From NCBI GenBank assembly GCA_021108395.1, contig JAIOQZ010000015.1, positions 1 through 33,513 of the forward strand: DNA of 33,513 nucleotides. Direction: 5' to 3'. Source of the DNA: Candidatus Cloacimonadota bacterium (GTDB taxonomy: Bacteria > Cloacimonadota > Cloacimonadia > Cloacimonadales > JAIOQZ01). The notes beneath the pieces were generated by a model, which was not told the origin of the DNA, searched no databases, and worked only from the letters and a program-made list of their open reading frames with translations. Positions 9,435-19,974 of the stretch are shown here, piece by piece. Position numbers and translations under genes: made by a program. How positions within the stretch are numbered: position 1 is the first letter of the stretch; each line of letters begins with the position of its first letter.

Positions 9435-9635
9435 TTTACAGTAAGGGCGAGCCTCGAAGCAAGCCCTGGTTTACAAACCACGAAGAGCCTGAAAGGCCTG
9501 CTTACTGTAAGTCCCTGGCGTGCAACCCCAAAGACAAACGATAATGCGTCCCCTGCTCATCCTGTAAACGTTCGTAACACCCACGAAAAAATGTAAATGA
9601 AGTGCTATACTTGTCAACAAAGTTTTTTTTGTAAA
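9435..9635. promoter_or_regulatory. Array of TTTACA/TGTAAA hexamers upstream of the activator gene
   Basis: Five exact copies of one hexamer lie in the 275-nt gap before the activator gene. TTTACA occurs at 9435 and 9470, and its complement TGTAAA at 9563, 9592 and 9630. Degenerate relatives include CTTACTGTAA at 9501-9510, which forms a 10-bp inverted repeat with TTACAGTAAG at 9436-9445. The copy at 9470 sits in a 5-2-5 palindrome (GGTTT, two bases, AAACC). About 0.1 copies would be expected by chance in this length. The arrangement suggests binding sites for a regulator, possibly the activator itself. Confidence 0.5.
9590..9617 (-). promoter_or_regulatory. Candidate sigma-70-type promoter for the activator gene
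   Basis: Read on the minus strand there is a perfect -35 box TTGACA (9612-9617), a 16-nt spacer and TACATT (9590-9595) as a 4/6 match to -10. The -10 box overlaps one of the TTTACA-type hexamers (9592), and another hexamer (9630) lies just upstream of the -35 box. Transcription would begin about 190 nt before the start codon. No -24/-12 (RpoN) element was seen here. Confidence 0.45.
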
Positions 9636-9666
9636 GTTAGATTACAGTTTCTGGACAGGCTGTGAA

Positions 9667-10671
9667 CTAAGGCAGGTTCCACACCTGCTCTTCCAACAGG
9701 TGGCGGAATTTATCGGCCAGCCAGGCTGGGTGTACGCCGCGCAGACAACGAAAGTGATTCCTGGGGCAGGTTTTGCCGCCATGTAGAGAGCACGGCTGAC
9801 AGCGCAGGTCGGAAGTGACGACGACAGCGTTGTCGTTCAGAGGGCGGAATCCCAGGCGCGGATGGGTGGCGCCAAACAGTGCTATCTGCGGCTTTTGCAG
9901 GGCCGCGGCAATGTGCATCGGGCCGCTGTCGTTGCTGATAACACAATCCAGCCGCTGTATCAGCCTCGCCAGCCCGCCGGTGTCTGTTGCGCCGGTGAGG
10001 TCGATGACGCCTTCGGTCTCGCGCAGGATGTCCACAGCCTGTGGCTTGTCATCGGAGCTGCCGCACAGCAGAAACTGGCAGTTCCAGTCATCGGGTACAC
10101 GATTGATGAGGCAGGCGAAATACTCTGCCGGATAGCGCTTGGTGGCGTGGCGGGCGCCGGGAAACACTCCGATGAGCGTCTTGCGCGGAATGACGCCGTA
10201 TTGCACAAACAGCTCATCGATTGCGTGGGCGGCATCGTCTGGATGAAGCTGTGGCCAGGGGAGTTTTTCGTTCAGCCCCAGCGGCTTGAGCGCCGAGGCG
10301 TAGAGGTCGAGGGTGGTGTCAATTGCTGCGTTGCCAAAGCCGTGCACGATGGCCCAGCGGGTGAGCCGGCGCTTGTTGTAGCGCACAGTGCGGACAGACT
10401 TCAATGCGCGGCACAGCAACCACGAGTTGAGCTTGGCCTGCAAGTCCACCGTCAGGTCAATCTCGCCAATCTCCGCCGCGGTGGCGCGGGCGTCATTGCG
10501 CCATTCCACTATGCGGTCCACCGTGCCGAACATGAGCGCCACCGGCACATTGACGGGCTTGGTGACGAAGATGACGCTTGCCCCCGGCCAACGCTCGCGC
10601 AGCCAGCGTGTGATGGGCTGGGTGAGAATAACATCGCCCAGCGAGCTGAAACGAATAACGCAGATGTTCAT
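9667..10671 (-). CDS. ADP-heptose:LPS heptosyltransferase family (GT9)
   Basis: The 334-residue product is a GT-B fold glycosyltransferase of family 9. The N-terminus is typical of the family (IRFSSLGDVILTQPI), the central loop reads GVFPGARHATKRYP, and the nucleotide-sugar site reads ISNDSGPMHIAAAL. A C-terminal run of cysteines (CQPCSLHGGKTC) is also seen in many anaerobe homologues. These enzymes add heptose to the inner core of lipopolysaccharide on the cytoplasmic face of the inner membrane, which is the main reason to infer an outer membrane. The start codon overlaps the stop of a 13-codon mini-ORF (ATGA), so translation is probably coupled. It is the last gene of the alaS operon. Which core residue it acts on is not determinable. 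Confidence 0.9.
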   Translation of the reverse strand: MNICVIRFSSLGDVILTQPITRWLRERWPGASVIFVTKPVNVPVALMFGTVDRIVEWRNDARATAAEIGEIDLTVDLQAKLNSWLLCRALKSVRTVRYNKRRLTRWAIVHGFGNAAIDTTLDLYASALKPLGLNEKLPWPQLHPDDAAHAIDELFVQYGVIPRKTLIGVFPGARHATKRYPAEYFACLINRVPDDWNCQFLLCGSSDDKPQAVDILRETEGVIDLTGATDTGGLARLIQRLDCVISNDSGPMHIAAALQKPQIALFGATHPRLGFRPLNDNAVVVTSDLRCQPCSLHGGKTCPRNHFRCLRGVHPAWLADKFRHLLEEQVWNLP

Positions 10672-10709
10672 GCTTGAGCCGTCTCAATAGCACGCCTGTG
10701 GCGTGTCAT
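10668..10709 (-). CDS. 13-codon mini-ORF, second unit (MTRHRRAIETAQA)
   Basis: This small frame starts in the ATGA that ends the preceding mini-ORF and stops in the ATGA that starts the heptosyltransferase gene. It differs from its tandem partner by five bases: two are synonymous, and three give Leu/Ile, Ala/Thr and Pro/Ala exchanges. The peptide is basic at its N-terminal half. It may be a real leader for coupled translation, or a by-product of a 38-bp duplication that keeps the frame relation. No Shine-Dalgarno sequence stronger than GAG is visible. Confidence 0.35.
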   Translation of the reverse strand: MTRHRRAIETAQA

Positions 10710-10747
10710 GGTTGGGCCGCCTCAAGAGCGCGCCTGTGGCGTGTCAT
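10672..10747 (-). repeat. Two 38-bp tandem units at a gene junction
   Basis: Units 10672-10709 and 10710-10747 match at 33 of 38 positions. They fill exactly the space between the methyltransferase stop and the heptosyltransferase start. The period of 38 is one less than 39, so each unit shifts frame by -1 and regenerates an ATGA overlap. Confidence 0.9.
10706..10747 (-). CDS. 13-codon mini-ORF, first unit (MTRHRRALEAAQP)
   Basis: The start overlaps the TGA stop of the methyltransferase gene (ATGA), and its own TGA overlaps the next mini-ORF start in the same way. Ribosomes ending the methyltransferase could re-initiate here and be passed through two short frames to the heptosyltransferase. 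GAGG about 10 nt before the next ATG could assist. Expression is unproven; the support is the arrangement and the mostly conservative differences between the two copies. Confidence 0.35.
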   Translation of the reverse strand: MTRHRRALEAAQP

Positions 10748-11495
10748 GCCTGGGCCACCACGAAGACGCGCCGTTCGGACTCTGGCTCGGTGAGCGGCTG
10801 GTCAAGTTCCCGCACCCTGGCGAAGTGGCTGTGGGCGAATCCGGCCTGCCGCAGCCAGAGGGCTACGTTGTCCAGCGACCAGACGCGGTTGAAAATGGTT
10901 TCACTGAAGCGCTGCCAGTGGCCTGATTCGTCGGTGAAGAAACCTGAAATGCTCGTCCAGGCGCGCCGCTCGGACTCGTCATAAGCGCCGCGGGTGACGA
11001 TATGGGCGTCGTCCAGATCGCGCACCGACAGGCTGTTCCAACTTCGCAGCCCAAGCGCGGTGTTGAGGTCGAACAGGAACCAGCCGCCCGGCTTCAGCGC
11101 CTTATGCGTGGCGCGAAAGCAGCCGCGCAGGGCGTCGGCGTCGGGCAGGTGGTTGAGCGCGTCGTAGGTGGAGACGACGGCGTCCACCGGCTGGTCGAGC
11201 CGATAGCCGGCGGCGTCGCCCAACAGAAACGCGGCCTTTCCCTTCCTCTGCCAGTTGGCGCAGTTGCGTCTGGCGTGAGCCAGCATGTGTTCCGAAAGGT
11301 CGATGCCGGTGACGCTCCAACCGGCGGTGAGGAAATGGCGCACCAGGTGGCCGGCGCCGCAGCAGAGGTCGAGCACATGGCCGCTCGCCAGCCCCCTGCG
11401 CTCGAAGAACTCCAGCAGGCAGGGCGCGACCTGGTCGGAAAAATCACCCCACCGCAGGTTGTAAATCCGAGCGAAGCCGGGGCCGTAGGCCTGCA

Positions 11496-11496
<1 letters not shown>
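10744..11496 (-). CDS. Class I SAM-dependent methyltransferase
   Basis: This 250-residue protein has a Rossmann-type methyltransferase fold. Motif I is VLDLCCGAGHLVRHF, followed by the acidic end of strand 2 in VTGIDLSEHML, a motif IV-like STYDALNHLPD, and a post-motif GGWFLFDLNT. These features place it among small-molecule methyltransferases of the Methyltransf_25/11 type; the substrate is not identifiable. Its start overlaps the alaS stop (TGATG), so it is translationally coupled to alaS. Its stop overlaps the first mini-ORF start. Proximity to a heptosyltransferase allows, but does not show, a role in surface glycan modification. Confidence 0.88.
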
Positions 11497-14114
<2,618 letters not shown>

Positions 14115-14127
14115 GTATTGGCCTCCG

Positions 14128-14706
14128 TTAGTTCTTTATCAAGATTTCAACGAGTTTATACACGGTTGTACATGGGTTGCGGTCGGCGGGTTGGGTTTGC
14201 TTCTCATATAAATCATGTAGACGCTTGGCATTGGTGATAGCGGTATCGAGTTTGTCTCTAAGAACGTGAAACATAGCTTCATCGTTTTTCTTGTATTCAC
14301 GGTCGAGCTTACGATTTAATATCTTGATGTATTGATGTCTGGAAATCGCTGTGTTCACATAATCATAATGAAGAAGGAACCAAAGCTCGAAAGCTTCATT
14401 CGAATAAGCAATTCTAACATCTTGTGTGCAAACTGCCTGATTGAAATCCTGCGAAGTGAAGTCATCCTTGTCAAAAACGCACCAGCATTGATCAAAGTTC
14501 CAGCCCTGCTGTTTCTCTCTTTTATTTCGATACAGTGCAGCTTGCTTAACAAGGTTCAGAGGAGATGCGTTGATGAATTGCACATGCACTAAACCTGGTT
14601 TGAACTTGCGAAAATAGCTTGGTTCAGTCATCTTCCCATTACACACGATAAGAACTTGCTTCTTCGGTGCACGGGTTGGTTTTTTTCTACTTTGGTGATT
14701 ACTCAT
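14128..14706 (-). CDS. rloB: RloB-family TOPRIM-like protein (defence pair, second gene)
   Basis: The start at 14706 is chosen because it overlaps the 3' end of the ATPase gene by 8 nt and begins a normal basic N-terminus, giving 192 residues. The early segment NGKMTEPSYF carries a conserved glutamate (E28), and CVFDKDD carries D79 and D81. This E...DxD pattern is that of the TOPRIM-like catalytic site of RloB and related nucleases. RloB proteins are encoded beside an ABC-type ATPase (RloA) in restriction-modification and abortive-infection loci, and the pair resembles AbiL/PARIS-type ATPase-TOPRIM defence modules. Base composition is clearly AT-richer than alaS, which fits horizontal transfer. 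That it acts as an effector nuclease is inferred from family and context. Confidence 0.8.
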   Translation of the reverse strand: MSNHQSRKKPTRAPKKQVLIVCNGKMTEPSYFRKFKPGLVHVQFINASPLNLVKQAALYRNKREKQQGWNFDQCWCVFDKDDFTSQDFNQAVCTQDVRIAYSNEAFELWFLLHYDYVNTAISRHQYIKILNRKLDREYKKNDEAMFHVLRDKLDTAITNAKRLHDLYEKQTQPADRNPCTTVYKLVEILIKN

Positions 14707-15910
14707 TTTCGCCTTCTGGAAGCAATGAGTCGATGTACGGGATACCACCAAAACGACCTTGCAGGTAGTTCTTAGCAAGCGCAGTGTCATTGCGCACTTT
14801 GTAATCAGAAAGTGCAATCATTTGTGATGAACTTGAGTCATCTTTTTCAACCAGCCAAACTTGGTCTCTTCTTTGAATTCTCTGGTCGAGTAAGTATGGC
14901 GAATGTGTGGTGTATATGAACTGAGCATTTCCGATATTATAATCTCTTGAATGAAGTAAACGCAACAGCTGTTCAATCAACAATGGGTGAAGACTGGATT
15001 CAAATTCATCGATTGCAACAATGGAGCGTCTATGCAAAGTATCAATGATTGGGCCGGCAAGACTTAGAAACCGCCGTGTTCCCTGTGATTCATGCTCCTG
15101 CAAATCAAAACTGATCGTCTGCATTCCTTGAACTTGTTCAGAGAAGTAGTTATGTTGAGTGGAGATGGATGGTGTTTCATCCAGACCATTATCGACAACT
15201 TTGAAGTCGACAATGTCAGTATCAGCATTTTGAAGCATATCTATGATTGCTGATTTCAGGGTGCTGTTGCGCTCCAATATTTTTATAGTGGATAATGGAA
15301 AAGCATCGAATTCTTCAACGAGCTGATTGAACTGATGAAACCAAGCGACCACTTGTTTTGATATCTCTCCATTGTGATAGGACAGAAGAGATAAAAAGAG
15401 TACGTTGGGTCTTAGGTGATCCTTCAACTTCTTCCCTTCTTTGAATGCATTATTAATGAATATGAAATCAGAGCCATCAACTCGCTCATAAAGCTTGCTT
15501 TCTCTTTCGACAGTTCGGAACAAATACTCATGCTTAATTACTTCAGCATCAAACGAAAATCCGTAACGATACTCGATACCATCCTGTATGATAATCGCTT
15601 CGAACTCTGTCGGCATTGATTCAGGATTATCTCTTAACAGGAAAGGGTGTCTTTTGATTGATGGTTCCTCTGCATCACGGAAAGAGTGGAGCACCATGGT
15701 TCGCATGCGATACATAGCATCCAGAAAATTAGTCTTTCCACTCGCATTCGCGCCATAAATCGCCGCTGATTTCAGTAGCTTGTACTTTCGCCCCTTGGGC
15801 TGAAATACATGTGTTTCTTCGTGTTCTTTGATTGCGTTTGATGCAACCATACTGAATTCAGTATCATCTCTGAATGAGCGGTAATTCTTCACACGGAACT
15901 TAACGAGCAT
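14699..15910 (-). CDS. rloA: RloA-like AAA/ABC ATPase (defence pair, first gene)
   Basis: The start at 15910 is an ATG preceded by GGAGG at 5-nt spacing. The frame extends upstream only to a TTG that lacks a ribosome site. The 403-residue product is an SMC/OLD-like ATPase of the AAA_15/AAA_21 type. The N-terminal segment LVKFRVKNYRSFRDD is characteristic, Walker A is GANASGKT at 53-60, a signature region GTRRFLSLAG follows, and Walker B with the D-loop reads IVAIDEFESSLHP near 305. A late THSPYLLDQR matches the H-loop. RloA ATPases work with RloB, probably as the sensor or regulator of the effector. The gene is AT-rich compared with the flanking chromosome, has its own good promoter, and overlaps rloB. 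Confidence 0.87.
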   Translation of the reverse strand: MLVKFRVKNYRSFRDDTEFSMVASNAIKEHEETHVFQPKGRKYKLLKSAAIYGANASGKTNFLDAMYRMRTMVLHSFRDAEEPSIKRHPFLLRDNPESMPTEFEAIIIQDGIEYRYGFSFDAEVIKHEYLFRTVERESKLYERVDGSDFIFINNAFKEGKKLKDHLRPNVLFLSLLSYHNGEISKQVVAWFHQFNQLVEEFDAFPLSTIKILERNSTLKSAIIDMLQNADTDIVDFKVVDNGLDETPSISTQHNYFSEQVQGMQTISFDLQEHESQGTRRFLSLAGPIIDTLHRRSIVAIDEFESSLHPLLIEQLLRLLHSRDYNIGNAQFIYTTHSPYLLDQRIQRRDQVWLVEKDDSSSSQMIALSDYKVRNDTALAKNYLQGRFGGIPYIDSLLPEGENE

Positions 15911-15935
15911 AGTAACCTCCAAGCTTTATGTGCTT

Positions 15936-15963
15936 AGTATAGCTAAATCGATTCTTAAGTCAA
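15936..15963 (-). promoter_or_regulatory. Strong sigma-70-type promoter for rloA-rloB(-alaS)
   Basis: On the minus strand, -35 TTGACT (15958-15963) and -10 TATACT (15936-15941) are separated by 16 nt. Each box is a 5/6 match to consensus. The start point would fall about 20 nt upstream of the rloA start codon at 15910, leaving room for the GGAGG ribosome site. Since no promoter fits between rloB and alaS, this may also drive the synthetase operon. Confidence 0.6.
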
Positions 15964-15989
15964 GTATTTTACGGAAAATCCGCAATTTT

Positions 15990-17144
15990 CTACTTAAACA
16001 CCTCCATCCCCTTGAACCGGCGCTTCGGGTGGAAGCCGGCGAGGATGCGGTCGTCGTCGTTGTTGGGCGTGGCGGTAATGATGCGCGTGACCAGCTCGCC
16101 CAGTCCCGGCCCCAGCATGAAGCCCTGGCCGCACATGCCCACGTTGTGCACCCAGCCCGCCAGCTCCGGCGCGCAGCCAACGATGGGAAAGCCGTCGGGC
16201 GTCATGGGGTACTGGCCGCGCCAGGTGCGGCGTATCTTGAGATGCGCCAGACGTGGATAGAGCGCCACCATGCGCCGCGCCACCTGCGGCAGGAACACCG
16301 AGGTCGCGTCGCTGTCGGCGCCTAAGATGGGCGGGTCGGGGGTGATGCAGAAAACGACGTGGCCTTCCTTGTTCTGGTAGAAATAGTAGTTGGCGCTGTC
16401 GGGCGCGGGACGCAGGTCCACCACCATGGGGCCGAAGAACCGCTGCACCGGCTCGGTGACGGCGCCCTCATGACAGTCGGGGACAACCGGCACGCTCAGC
16501 CCGGCCAGCGCGCTGACGGCGGCAGCGTCGTTGCCGGCGCAGTTGACCACCCAGCCGCAAGCGTAGCTGGCCTTGTCGGTGCGCACCGCACGTACGCGCC
16601 CGCCCTCGGTCTCGATGCCGGTGACGCTCTCGCCCCAGCGGTAGGTGGCGCCGTGCGCGAGGCTCTTGAAGTAGAAGGCGTTGATGGCCGGCAGCGGCAT
16701 GGACGAGCCGTCGCCGGGGGAATAGGTGGCGCCCAGCAGGCCGGTGGTGTCGATGCCCGGCACCAGCGCTTCGTACTCGTGCGGGGACAGCCAGTCGATG
16801 TCGAGGCCGTAGCCCTTCTGCACCTTCAGCAGGTCGCGCAGCTTGGTGGCGTCGTCCTCGCTGTAGGCGGGGAAGCTGTAGCCGTTGGACAACCAGCCGA
16901 TGTCGTCGCCGTGCTCGGCCTCCCAGCCGGAGAATATCTCGATCGAGCGCAGGCTCACCTGTATCTTGCCGTAGTCGGAGTGCGTGGCGCGAACGCCGCC
17001 GATGGCCTTCTTGTTGTTCTCCTGTCCGGGAGAATGGCAGCGGTCGATGACGAGTACGCGCAATCCCTGACGCGCCAGCGACAGCGCGGCAGGCACGCCC
17101 ACAGAGCCTGCGCCGATGACGACAACGTCGTAGGCCCTACTCAT
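15990..17144 (-). CDS. FAD-dependent amino-acid oxidoreductase (DadA/SoxB/HcnC-like subunit)
   Basis: The start at 17144 overlaps the upstream gene by 8 nt; the open frame upstream lies inside that gene. The product of about 384 residues opens with an FAD-binding Rossmann motif (DVVVIGAGSVGVPAALSL, GAGSVG at 11-16). It has the DAO-family features of a middle substrate-binding sheet and a late second FAD contact (GWVHNVGMCGQGFMLGPGLG). Relatives oxidise secondary or D-amino acids such as glycine, sarcosine, proline or D-amino acids. Because it is paired with a subunit carrying electron-transfer centres, it is more likely a dehydrogenase component than an oxygen-using oxidase. The substrate is unknown. 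Confidence 0.85.
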   Translation of the reverse strand: MSRAYDVVVIGAGSVGVPAALSLARQGLRVLVIDRCHSPGQENNKKAIGGVRATHSDYGKIQVSLRSIEIFSGWEAEHGDDIGWLSNGYSFPAYSEDDATKLRDLLKVQKGYGLDIDWLSPHEYEALVPGIDTTGLLGATYSPGDGSSMPLPAINAFYFKSLAHGATYRWGESVTGIETEGGRVRAVRTDKASYACGWVVNCAGNDAAAVSALAGLSVPVVPDCHEGAVTEPVQRFFGPMVVDLRPAPDSANYYFYQNKEGHVVFCITPDPPILGADSDATSVFLPQVARRMVALYPRLAHLKIRRTWRGQYPMTPDGFPIVGCAPELAGWVHNVGMCGQGFMLGPGLGELVTRIITATPNNDDDRILAGFHPKRRFKGMEVFK

Positions 17145-19218
17145 GGCTGCCTCGCTCGCCGGCGGCGAAGACACCGAACGGAACCTCGACAAACACTGGC
17201 CGACTGGTGTTTTCGACGATACGCTCCGGCGGGATGCCCTCCTCGCGGAACACCTGCCTCACGAGCGAATCGCAGGTCTTGGCGCCGCATGGCCCCATCC
17301 CGATGCGCGTGATGGCCTTCAACTGGTTGATGTCGCGGACGCCCTTGCGGATAAGCGCCCGCACCTCGCCCACAGTCACCCGCTCGCACAGGCAGACCAT
17401 GGCGTCATCGGGCGTTTGCGTGGGCAATGTCGGCTGGGGCAGCGGACGGCTCACGCTCTGCGGCTGCACAATGAAGTTCACGATGTGCGCCGCGATGTTG
17501 GCCGGGGCCTTGAAGCGCACGAGTTGGGTCATGTTCTCTTTCATGGTGACCACAGCGGCCACTTCGAGGGAATCGAGCATATGCCCGGAAATGTCAACGA
17601 CGGTTACTACCGACCCCGGCTGCACTGGGTGATTGGACAGCTCGTAGGGCACTGTAACCGTCGGGTGCGCCCTGTCTTTGCGGTAGTCAACCAGCGTGAT
17701 GGCAAGTCCGGGGCAGATGGCGACGCACTTGCCGCAGCCCACGCAACTCCCCTCGTAGTAGGGGTTGCCCAAAATCGGGTCGCCCTTCATGTGGATGGCG
17801 TTTGTGGGGCAAACCGTGCTGCATGGGTTGCAGGGAATCTCCTGCAAACAATGCAACACAGGATACACGCCCTCGCGCAAGGTGGAAAATTCCTGCTCGT
17901 CGATGCAGCCGGGATGCGCTTTCAGGATGTCGGCCTTGGCAGAGAGACTGGCGGGGATGTCGGGCGCTCCGGCGACGAGATCGCGGGCGATGCGCAGTCC
18001 GGCGATGCGCCCCATGAACATGGCGCTGCTGGCCTCGGCAATCTCGTCGGCGTCACCGGCAGCGACGACCGGCAGCCCTGCCTTTTCAGCCTCGCGGGTG
18101 AACTCATCGACCGGGTTGAGGCCGACAGCGATGAGTAGCGTGTCGCAGATGAAGGTCTGCTCGGTACCGGCGATGGACGCAAAGTTCTCGTCGATGCGGG
18201 CGATGGTGACGCTTTCGACGCTCTCTTCGCCATTGGCGCACAGCACGGTGTGCGAGGTGTGGATGGGAACGCCCAATCGGCGCAGCTTGTCGGCGTGAAC
18301 CCTGTAGCCACCGCACTGCGGCATGGCCTCGACCAGTCCCGCCACCTCGATACCGGCTTGCAGCGCGTGGTATCCAGCAATCAGCCCCACGTTGCCGCCA
18401 CCGACGATGAACAGTCGCCGGGTGGGGCGCACGAGGTCGCGGTTCACTAATGTCTGAAAGGCGCCGGCGCCGTAGATGCCGGACAGCGTGTTGCCGGCGA
18501 AGCGCAGGAACTTCTCGCGGGCGCCGGCGGCGTTCAGCACGATTTTCGGGGTAACCAGGCGGTATCTGCCATCGTGCAGCACACCCACCTTGCGATCCTT
18601 GAAAACATACAGCGCGGTGGCGTCGGTCCAGGTTTCCACGCATTCGCTGTCAAGCGCCTGCCGCGCCAGCATGCGACCAATCTCGTTGCCGCGAGCGCCG
18701 GCATAGGAGTCCTCGACAGAGCCAAAAAACTTGTGTGTCTGCAATACCAGCTTGCCGCCCAGCTCGCTCTTGTCATCGATGATGAGCGTGCGGACGCCGA
18801 GTCTGCCAAGCTCGACCGCCGCCGACAGCCCGGCCGGGCCGCCGCCTATCACCAGCACGTCCACTTCCACTTCCTGTATATCGCTCAGGTTGGGCGCGGT
18901 GGTGGCCTCCGGCAATGCCGGCAAGCCCTCGACGCTTTGCACCATCATGCCTGCCTGCACCTTCGTCATGCAAGCCTTCACCGGTACGCCATTGGCGATG
19001 ACGGTGCATTTGGCGCACTGGCCGTTGGCGCAGTAGATGCCCTGAGCGCTGCCGTCGTTGTGATGGTGACCGAACACATGAATACCGGCGGCGATGAGAG
19101 CGGAGCTGATGACTTCGTCGCGTAGTGCCTGCACCGGCTCTTTGTTCCAGTATATGGTGACGGCTTCCCGCTGTGGCACGGGCAATACCGGGTGCGAGCG
19201 AATACGGTTATCAGACAT
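17137..19218 (-). CDS. Fused FAD/[2Fe-2S]/[4Fe-4S] electron-transfer subunit of an amino-acid dehydrogenase
   Basis: The start at 19218 has AGAGGAG at good spacing; upstream, only a TTG continues the frame. The 693-residue protein joins modules that are often separate subunits (HcnA/HcnB, OoxA, PDH-alpha, SoxA N-part). The N-terminal plant-type [2Fe-2S] domain has C63-x4-C68-x2-C71-x11-C83. Next is a pyridine-nucleotide-disulphide-type FAD domain (GGGPAG at 125-130), interrupted or followed by a two-cluster ferredoxin domain (CNPCSTVCP and CVGCGKCVAICPG). The C-terminal BFD-like [2Fe-2S] domain has CLCERVT and GPCGAKTC. It should pass electrons from the FAD subunit encoded immediately downstream (8-nt overlap) to a carrier. 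Both genes are GC-rich like the chromosome. The exact amino acid and acceptor are not readable. Confidence 0.86.
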   Translation of the reverse strand: MSDNRIRSHPVLPVPQREAVTIYWNKEPVQALRDEVISSALIAAGIHVFGHHHNDGSAQGIYCANGQCAKCTVIANGVPVKACMTKVQAGMMVQSVEGLPALPEATTAPNLSDIQEVEVDVLVIGGGPAGLSAAVELGRLGVRTLIIDDKSELGGKLVLQTHKFFGSVEDSYAGARGNEIGRMLARQALDSECVETWTDATALYVFKDRKVGVLHDGRYRLVTPKIVLNAAGAREKFLRFAGNTLSGIYGAGAFQTLVNRDLVRPTRRLFIVGGGNVGLIAGYHALQAGIEVAGLVEAMPQCGGYRVHADKLRRLGVPIHTSHTVLCANGEESVESVTIARIDENFASIAGTEQTFICDTLLIAVGLNPVDEFTREAEKAGLPVVAAGDADEIAEASSAMFMGRIAGLRIARDLVAGAPDIPASLSAKADILKAHPGCIDEQEFSTLREGVYPVLHCLQEIPCNPCSTVCPTNAIHMKGDPILGNPYYEGSCVGCGKCVAICPGLAITLVDYRKDRAHPTVTVPYELSNHPVQPGSVVTVVDISGHMLDSLEVAAVVTMKENMTQLVRFKAPANIAAHIVNFIVQPQSVSRPLPQPTLPTQTPDDAMVCLCERVTVGEVRALIRKGVRDINQLKAITRIGMGPCGAKTCDSLVRQVFREEGIPPERIVENTSRPVFVEVPFGVFAAGERGSHE

Positions 19219-19341
19219 CGCAAACTCCTCTACAGGACAATCTTTCAGATTCAAAAACCTTTATTTGCTGAGGATTGTCAAGCAAAAGGGGGAGCATGCT
19301 CAGAACAATGATGGCCTGTGCTTTTTGTTGCGCACAACTGT

Positions 19342-19974
19342 TTATTTTCTTATCAAAACGGATTGAATAAAAAACGGGAGAATTGTTCTGATTCTGTAAT
19401 TCTTAATCCCGATTTTGCTTAGAATCTTTTTAATCTCGCTTAGTCTGTATGCAGCCCGAATTGAATTGAAAAATCCACTTTCTGATTTAATATAGTATAG
19501 CCACATAACCCTTTTTAGATCATATATATACAGTATCCCCTCGTCGTTTAACAATGAATACAAGTTTTTTATTGCCAATTCCGCATTATCCCAATGATGT
19601 AATGTAAAAGCTGAATAAATCAAATTGAATCCCCCTAAATCTTTAATCGAATTTTCATCACAGGCGTCACCAGTTTCATAAGATATTCTTTTTCTCAAAT
19701 CTTCAGATAAATCCTGTCTGGATAGCTCAGTCATTTCAGACAATATGTCATATGCCATAATTTCTGCATTGGGATGTTGGATCGCAATATCCTGTGTCAG
19801 AATTCCAACCCCAGAGCCGATTTCCAAATACTTGCCCTTTACATCCAGTTTTTTCAAGGTAGCCATAAAATGACGGTATTTTGTCTTTGAAGCTTTCTTG
19901 GCATCATTTAAGTATTCACCGGAGGCTTCAGCATCAAAAAAAGAGCCTTGATGGCTTTCTGCAATTCTTTTCAT
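19342..19974 (-). CDS. Class I SAM-dependent methyltransferase, AT-rich
   Basis: This 210-residue protein has motif I in KYLEIGSGVGILTQDIA, the strand-2 acidic residue in IMAYDIL, and a motif IV-like NLIYSAFTLHHWDNAE, as in Methyltransf_11/25 enzymes of small-molecule metabolism. GGGAG precedes the ATG at 6-nt spacing. The gene is much richer in A+T than the dehydrogenase genes and rex on either side, and it has no functional link to them, so recent acquisition is likely. No substrate can be suggested. It could equally be a tailoring enzyme of a transferred cluster or an orphan. Confidence 0.8.
   Translation of the reverse strand: MKRIAESHQGSFFDAEASGEYLNDAKKASKTKYRHFMATLKKLDVKGKYLEIGSGVGILTQDIAIQHPNAEIMAYDILSEMTELSRQDLSEDLRKRISYETGDACDENSIKDLGGFNLIYSAFTLHHWDNAELAIKNLYSLLNDEGILYIYDLKRVMWLYYIKSESGFFNSIRAAYRLSEIKKILSKIGIKNYRIRTILPFFIQSVLIRK

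Noticed and set aside
9500-9540. RpoN -24/-12 element (TGGCGTGCA)
   Set aside because: The GG-to-GC spacing is far too short for a sigma-54 promoter on either strand.
10672-10747. CRISPR-like repeat
   Set aside because: Only two directly abutting units with no spacers; a tandem duplication explains it.
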